Shown here one piece after another: positions 61,612 to 64,000 of a stretch of 64,000 bases of DNA. This DNA comes from Actinokineospora baliensis (GTDB lineage: Bacteria > Actinomycetota > Actinomycetes > Mycobacteriales > Pseudonocardiaceae). The position numbers were made by a program, and so were the translations under genes. Numbering within the stretch: the first letter of the stretch is position 1; each line of letters opens with the position of its first letter. A model generated the notes under the pieces. The model was given only the letters and a program-made list of their open reading frames with translations, made no database searches and had not been told where the DNA came from. The stretch spans positions 682,001 through 746,000 of the forward strand of contig NZ_JAFBCK010000001.1 of the NCBI RefSeq assembly GCF_016907695.1. Reading direction: 5' to 3'.

Positions 61612-64000
61612 CTAGGACAGCAGGGTCAGCACGGTCTCGTCGCGCAGGCCCCTGGCCTGCGTCGTCCTGGCCTGCAGCCAGGCTTCCAGCCTGCTCTCCG
61701 ACAGCGGCCGGGAGATCAGGTAGCCCTGCGCGACGTCGCAGCCCATGCCCGCGAGCTGGTCGCGCGCGGCGTCGTCCTCGACCCCCTCGGCGACCACGGT
61801 CAGGCCGAGCGAGTGGCCGAGTTCGACGATCGAGCGGACCACGGCGAGGTCGCCGAGGTCGGTGCCCATGCCGAGCACGAAGCTCTTGTCGATCTTGACC
61901 TCGTCCACCGGCAGCTGCCGCAGGTAGGCCAGCGAGGAGTAGCCGGTGCCGAAGTCGTCGACGGCCAGCACGACGCCGAGGGTGTGCAGGCGGCGCAGCA
62001 CCGGCAGGGCGCGCTGCGGGTCGGCCATCACGCCGGACTCGGTGAGCTCCAGGGTGAGCAGCTCCGGCGGCACGTCGTGCCTGGCGAGCGCGGCGGCGAC
62101 CCGGTCGGGGAAGCTCGGGTCGTCGAGGCTGCGGACCGACAGGTTGACCGCCGCGGCGATGCGCAGGCCGCGGTCCATCCACTTGCGGACCCGGATCAGC
62201 GACTGGTCCATCACGAAGCTGGTGAGCGCGTCGACCAGGCCCGCCGCCTCGACCGCGGGCACGAACTCGTCGGGGTCGAGCCTGCCGAACTCCGGGTGCC
62301 GCCAGCGGACCAGGGCCTCGACCCCGAGCACCTGGCGGCTGGGGAGGGCGACCTTGGGCTGGTAGTGCACCTTGACCTGGCCGGTCTCCAGCGCCTGGCG
62401 GAACTGGGTGACCAGCTGGAAGCGGCGCAGGAAGATCTGGCCCATGGTGGGCAGGTACGCCTTGACCGTGTCGCCGCTGGAGCGCGCGGCCCGCAGGGCG
62501 ACGTCGGCGCGCTGCAGCAGGGCGTCGACGTCGGTCTCGACCTGGCCGCCGTCGTGCTCGCCGCAGCGCGGCCCGGAGTAGCCGACCACCGAGTTGGCCT
62601 CGACGGTGAGCCGGTCGACCGGGTACGGGGCGGCGAGTTCGGCGCGCAGCCGCTCGGCGATCTCGTGCGCCTCCTCGGGGGAGGTCTGCAGCAGCAGCGC
62701 GGCGAACTGGCCGCCTTCGAGCCTGGCCAGGGCGACGTCCGGGCCGAGCGCGTCGCGCAGGCGCCGACCGGCGGCGACGACCATGCGGTCGCTCCAGGCG
62801 TAGCCGAGGGCGTCGCTGACGGTGGACAGGACGTCGAGGTCGATGCGCAGCACCACCGAGTTCTGGTGGCGGCGCAGCGGGTCACCGGCGGCGCGGCGGA
62901 AGCCGGGGCGGTTGAGCAGGTTGGTCAGCGGGTCGTGGTAGGCGTCGTGGCGCAGGGTGGCCAGCAGCCGCCGGTTGTCCATGGCGGTGGCCAGGTGGCT
63001 GGCCATGGTGCCGATCAGCCGGTGGTCGGCCTGGCCGAAGCCGCGCCAGCGGGAGAGCTTGTCGTGCGCCTCGACCACGCCGAGCAGGTGGCTGGCGCTG
63101 CGCAGCGGCACGACGAGCGCCTCGTCGGCGGCGCGGCGGAGCAGGGCGTGCCGGATCTCGGGGGTGGCGTCGCCGCGGCGGAAGTGCCGCACGTGCGAGC
63201 CGGGCAACCGCAGCAGGGCGTCCGCGCGGGATCCGGTGGCCTCGACGTCGCGCGATTCCGGCGGCAGCTCGTCACCGGAGACCACGGTGTGCAGCGGCAG
63301 CTGCGGCTCGAAGCGCAGCCGGAGCACGACCCGGGCGGCGCCGAGCTGGTCCTTGATCCGGTCGGCGATGACCTGCCACTCGTCGCTGTCGGCGACCTGC
63401 GGCATCTTGGTCGGGTCGGTGCGGCCGAGCGAGGGTTTCGCCGCGGCCTGGTGGCCGGAGCGGGCGACGATGAGGCTGACCTCGGAGAGCGCCTCCAGGT
63501 CGCGTTGTTCGCGCAGCAGCCCGGAGTAGGCGATGTAGAGGGCGGACAGGCCCGCGAGGGCGAGCACCAGCAGCGGCCAACCGGCCTCGGCGTGCGAGAC
63601 GACCTGGTAGCCGACGACGCCCATGGACGCGTTGACCAGGCCGAGGACCAGGGTGCGCAGCACGAGCCGGACGGCGGCGTTGATGCGCATGGTGCGGCCG
63701 AGGACCCGCACGCAGACCAGGGCGAGCAGGGTGCTCGACAGCGGCGCGACGAGGGCTCCGGCGAGCACGCCCGCCCAGGCGGGGCCGATGCCCTGCAGCA
63801 GGTCGTTGACCCACTTGGCGACGGCGAAGGCGCTGGTGATCTCGAAGATCATCGCGCCCGCGTTGTAGAGGATCCGGTCCTGCACCTTGCGCACCAGCAG
63901 GGTGCCGACGCCCGCGAGCAGGTGCGCGGCGAGCACCACCTCGAACGGCGCGACGAACAGGCCGATGACCAGTGGGATCTCGCAGAAGGAGATCGACCAG
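61612..64000 (-). CDS. membrane GGDEF/EAL protein, N-terminus cut by window edge
   Basis: At least 796 codons; the frame stays open to the window edge, so the start lies outside. An N-terminal membrane region of several helices (about the first 170 visible residues) is followed by a GAF-like domain, a GGDEF domain and a C-terminal EAL domain. The cyclase signature is degenerate: LEGGQFAAL instead of GGDEF/GGEEF, so no cyclase activity is expected. The EAL domain looks active: VEALVRWRHPEFG, AVNLSVRSLDD, LELTESGVM, VDDFGTGYSSLAYL, KIDKSFV, VVAEGVED and GCDVAQGY. Likely a membrane c-di-GMP phosphodiesterase whose GGDEF domain may act as a GTP sensor. Confidence 0.9.
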   Translation of the reverse strand, partial: WSISFCEIPLVIGLFVAPFEVVLAAHLLAGVGTLLVRKVQDRILYNAGAMIFEITSAFAVAKWVNDLLQGIGPAWAGVLAGALVAPLSSTLLALVCVRVLGRTMRINAAVRLVLRTLVLGLVNASMGVVGYQVVSHAEAGWPLLVLALAGLSALYIAYSGLLREQRDLEALSEVSLIVARSGHQAAAKPSLGRTDPTKMPQVADSDEWQVIADRIKDQLGAARVVLRLRFEPQLPLHTVVSGDELPPESRDVEATGSRADALLRLPGSHVRHFRRGDATPEIRHALLRRAADEALVVPLRSASHLLGVVEAHDKLSRWRGFGQADHRLIGTMASHLATAMDNRRLLATLRHDAYHDPLTNLLNRPGFRRAAGDPLRRHQNSVVLRIDLDVLSTVSDALGYAWSDRMVVAAGRRLRDALGPDVALARLEGGQFAALLLQTSPEEAHEIAERLRAELAAPYPVDRLTVEANSVVGYSGPRCGEHDGGQVETDVDALLQRADVALRAARSSGDTVKAYLPTMGQIFLRRFQLVTQFRQALETGQVKVHYQPKVALPSRQVLGVEALVRWRHPEFGRLDPDEFVPAVEAAGLVDALTSFVMDQSLIRVRKWMDRGLRIAAAVNLSVRSLDDPSFPDRVAAALARHDVPPELLTLELTESGVMADPQRALPVLRRLHTLGVVLAVDDFGTGYSSLAYLRQLPVDEVKIDKSFVLGMGTDLGDLAVVRSIVELGHSLGLTVVAEGVEDDAARDQLAGMGCDVAQGYLISRPLSESRLEAWLQARTTQARGLRDETVLTLLS

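Overview
The window is a very GC-rich actinobacterial chromosome segment. It most likely comes from a member of the Pseudonocardiales (Lentzea, Saccharothrix or Actinokineospora type). This is inferred from gene order and protein style: tRNA-Thr, tRNA-Met, rpmG, hadA, hadB, tRNA-Trp, secE, nusG, rplK, rplA follow the mycobacterial arrangement but hadC is missing; an mkl/yrbE/mce operon sits between rplL and rpoB; an XRE gene with DUF397 genes is present. Nearly all housekeeping genes lie on the minus strand, so transcription runs from high to low coordinates.

Layout in transcriptional order. 64000-61612: a membrane GGDEF/EAL protein cut by the window edge. 61546-58594: tRNA-Thr, tRNA-Met, rpmG, hadA, hadB, a PLP aminotransferase and tRNA-Trp. 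58528-55880: secE, nusG, rplK, rplA. Two accessory genes follow (55758-54459), then rplJ-rplL. 52951-41319: a complete lipid-import type operon: mkl ATPase, a 74-codon linker ORF, two YrbE/MlaE permeases, six MCE proteins and two Mce-associated proteins. 40984-33495: rpoB-rpoC. 33422-24986 is an accessory island (described below). 24453-20104: rpsL, rpsG, fusA, tuf. 19769-10064: the S10 and spc ribosomal protein operons, rpsJ to rplO. Two accessory genes (a methyltransferase and a LysE-type exporter) separate rplO from secY. 8224-1: secY, adk, map, a small secreted protein gene, infA, rpmJ, rpsM, rpsK, rpsD, rpoA, rplQ and the start of truA.

The accessory island between rpoC and rpsL is the most interesting part. 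It holds four tandem secreted Ig-like/DUF4082 proteins; an XRE regulator with two DUF397 genes; a small zinc-ribbon protein gene and a membrane protein gene, of which decayed second copies lie 2 kb away; and a predicted double-stranded DNA deaminase toxin (DddA/SCP1.201-like) translationally coupled to an Imm1 immunity gene. In the toxin the zinc-binding His of the H-x-E motif is Asp. Toxin and immunity gene lie between the intact and decayed gene copies, and a 93-bp repeat abuts the immunity gene. The other copy of that repeat supplies the -35 region of the rpsL promoter.

Other points: a phased cluster of DnaA-box-like sequences in front of the methyltransferase, a small ORF stitched into the mce operon by ATGA overlaps at both ends, and a decayed duplicate fragment of the secreted protein gene near map. 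Coordinates of conserved genes are firm; functions given for accessory proteins are inferences from sequence families recognised by eye.
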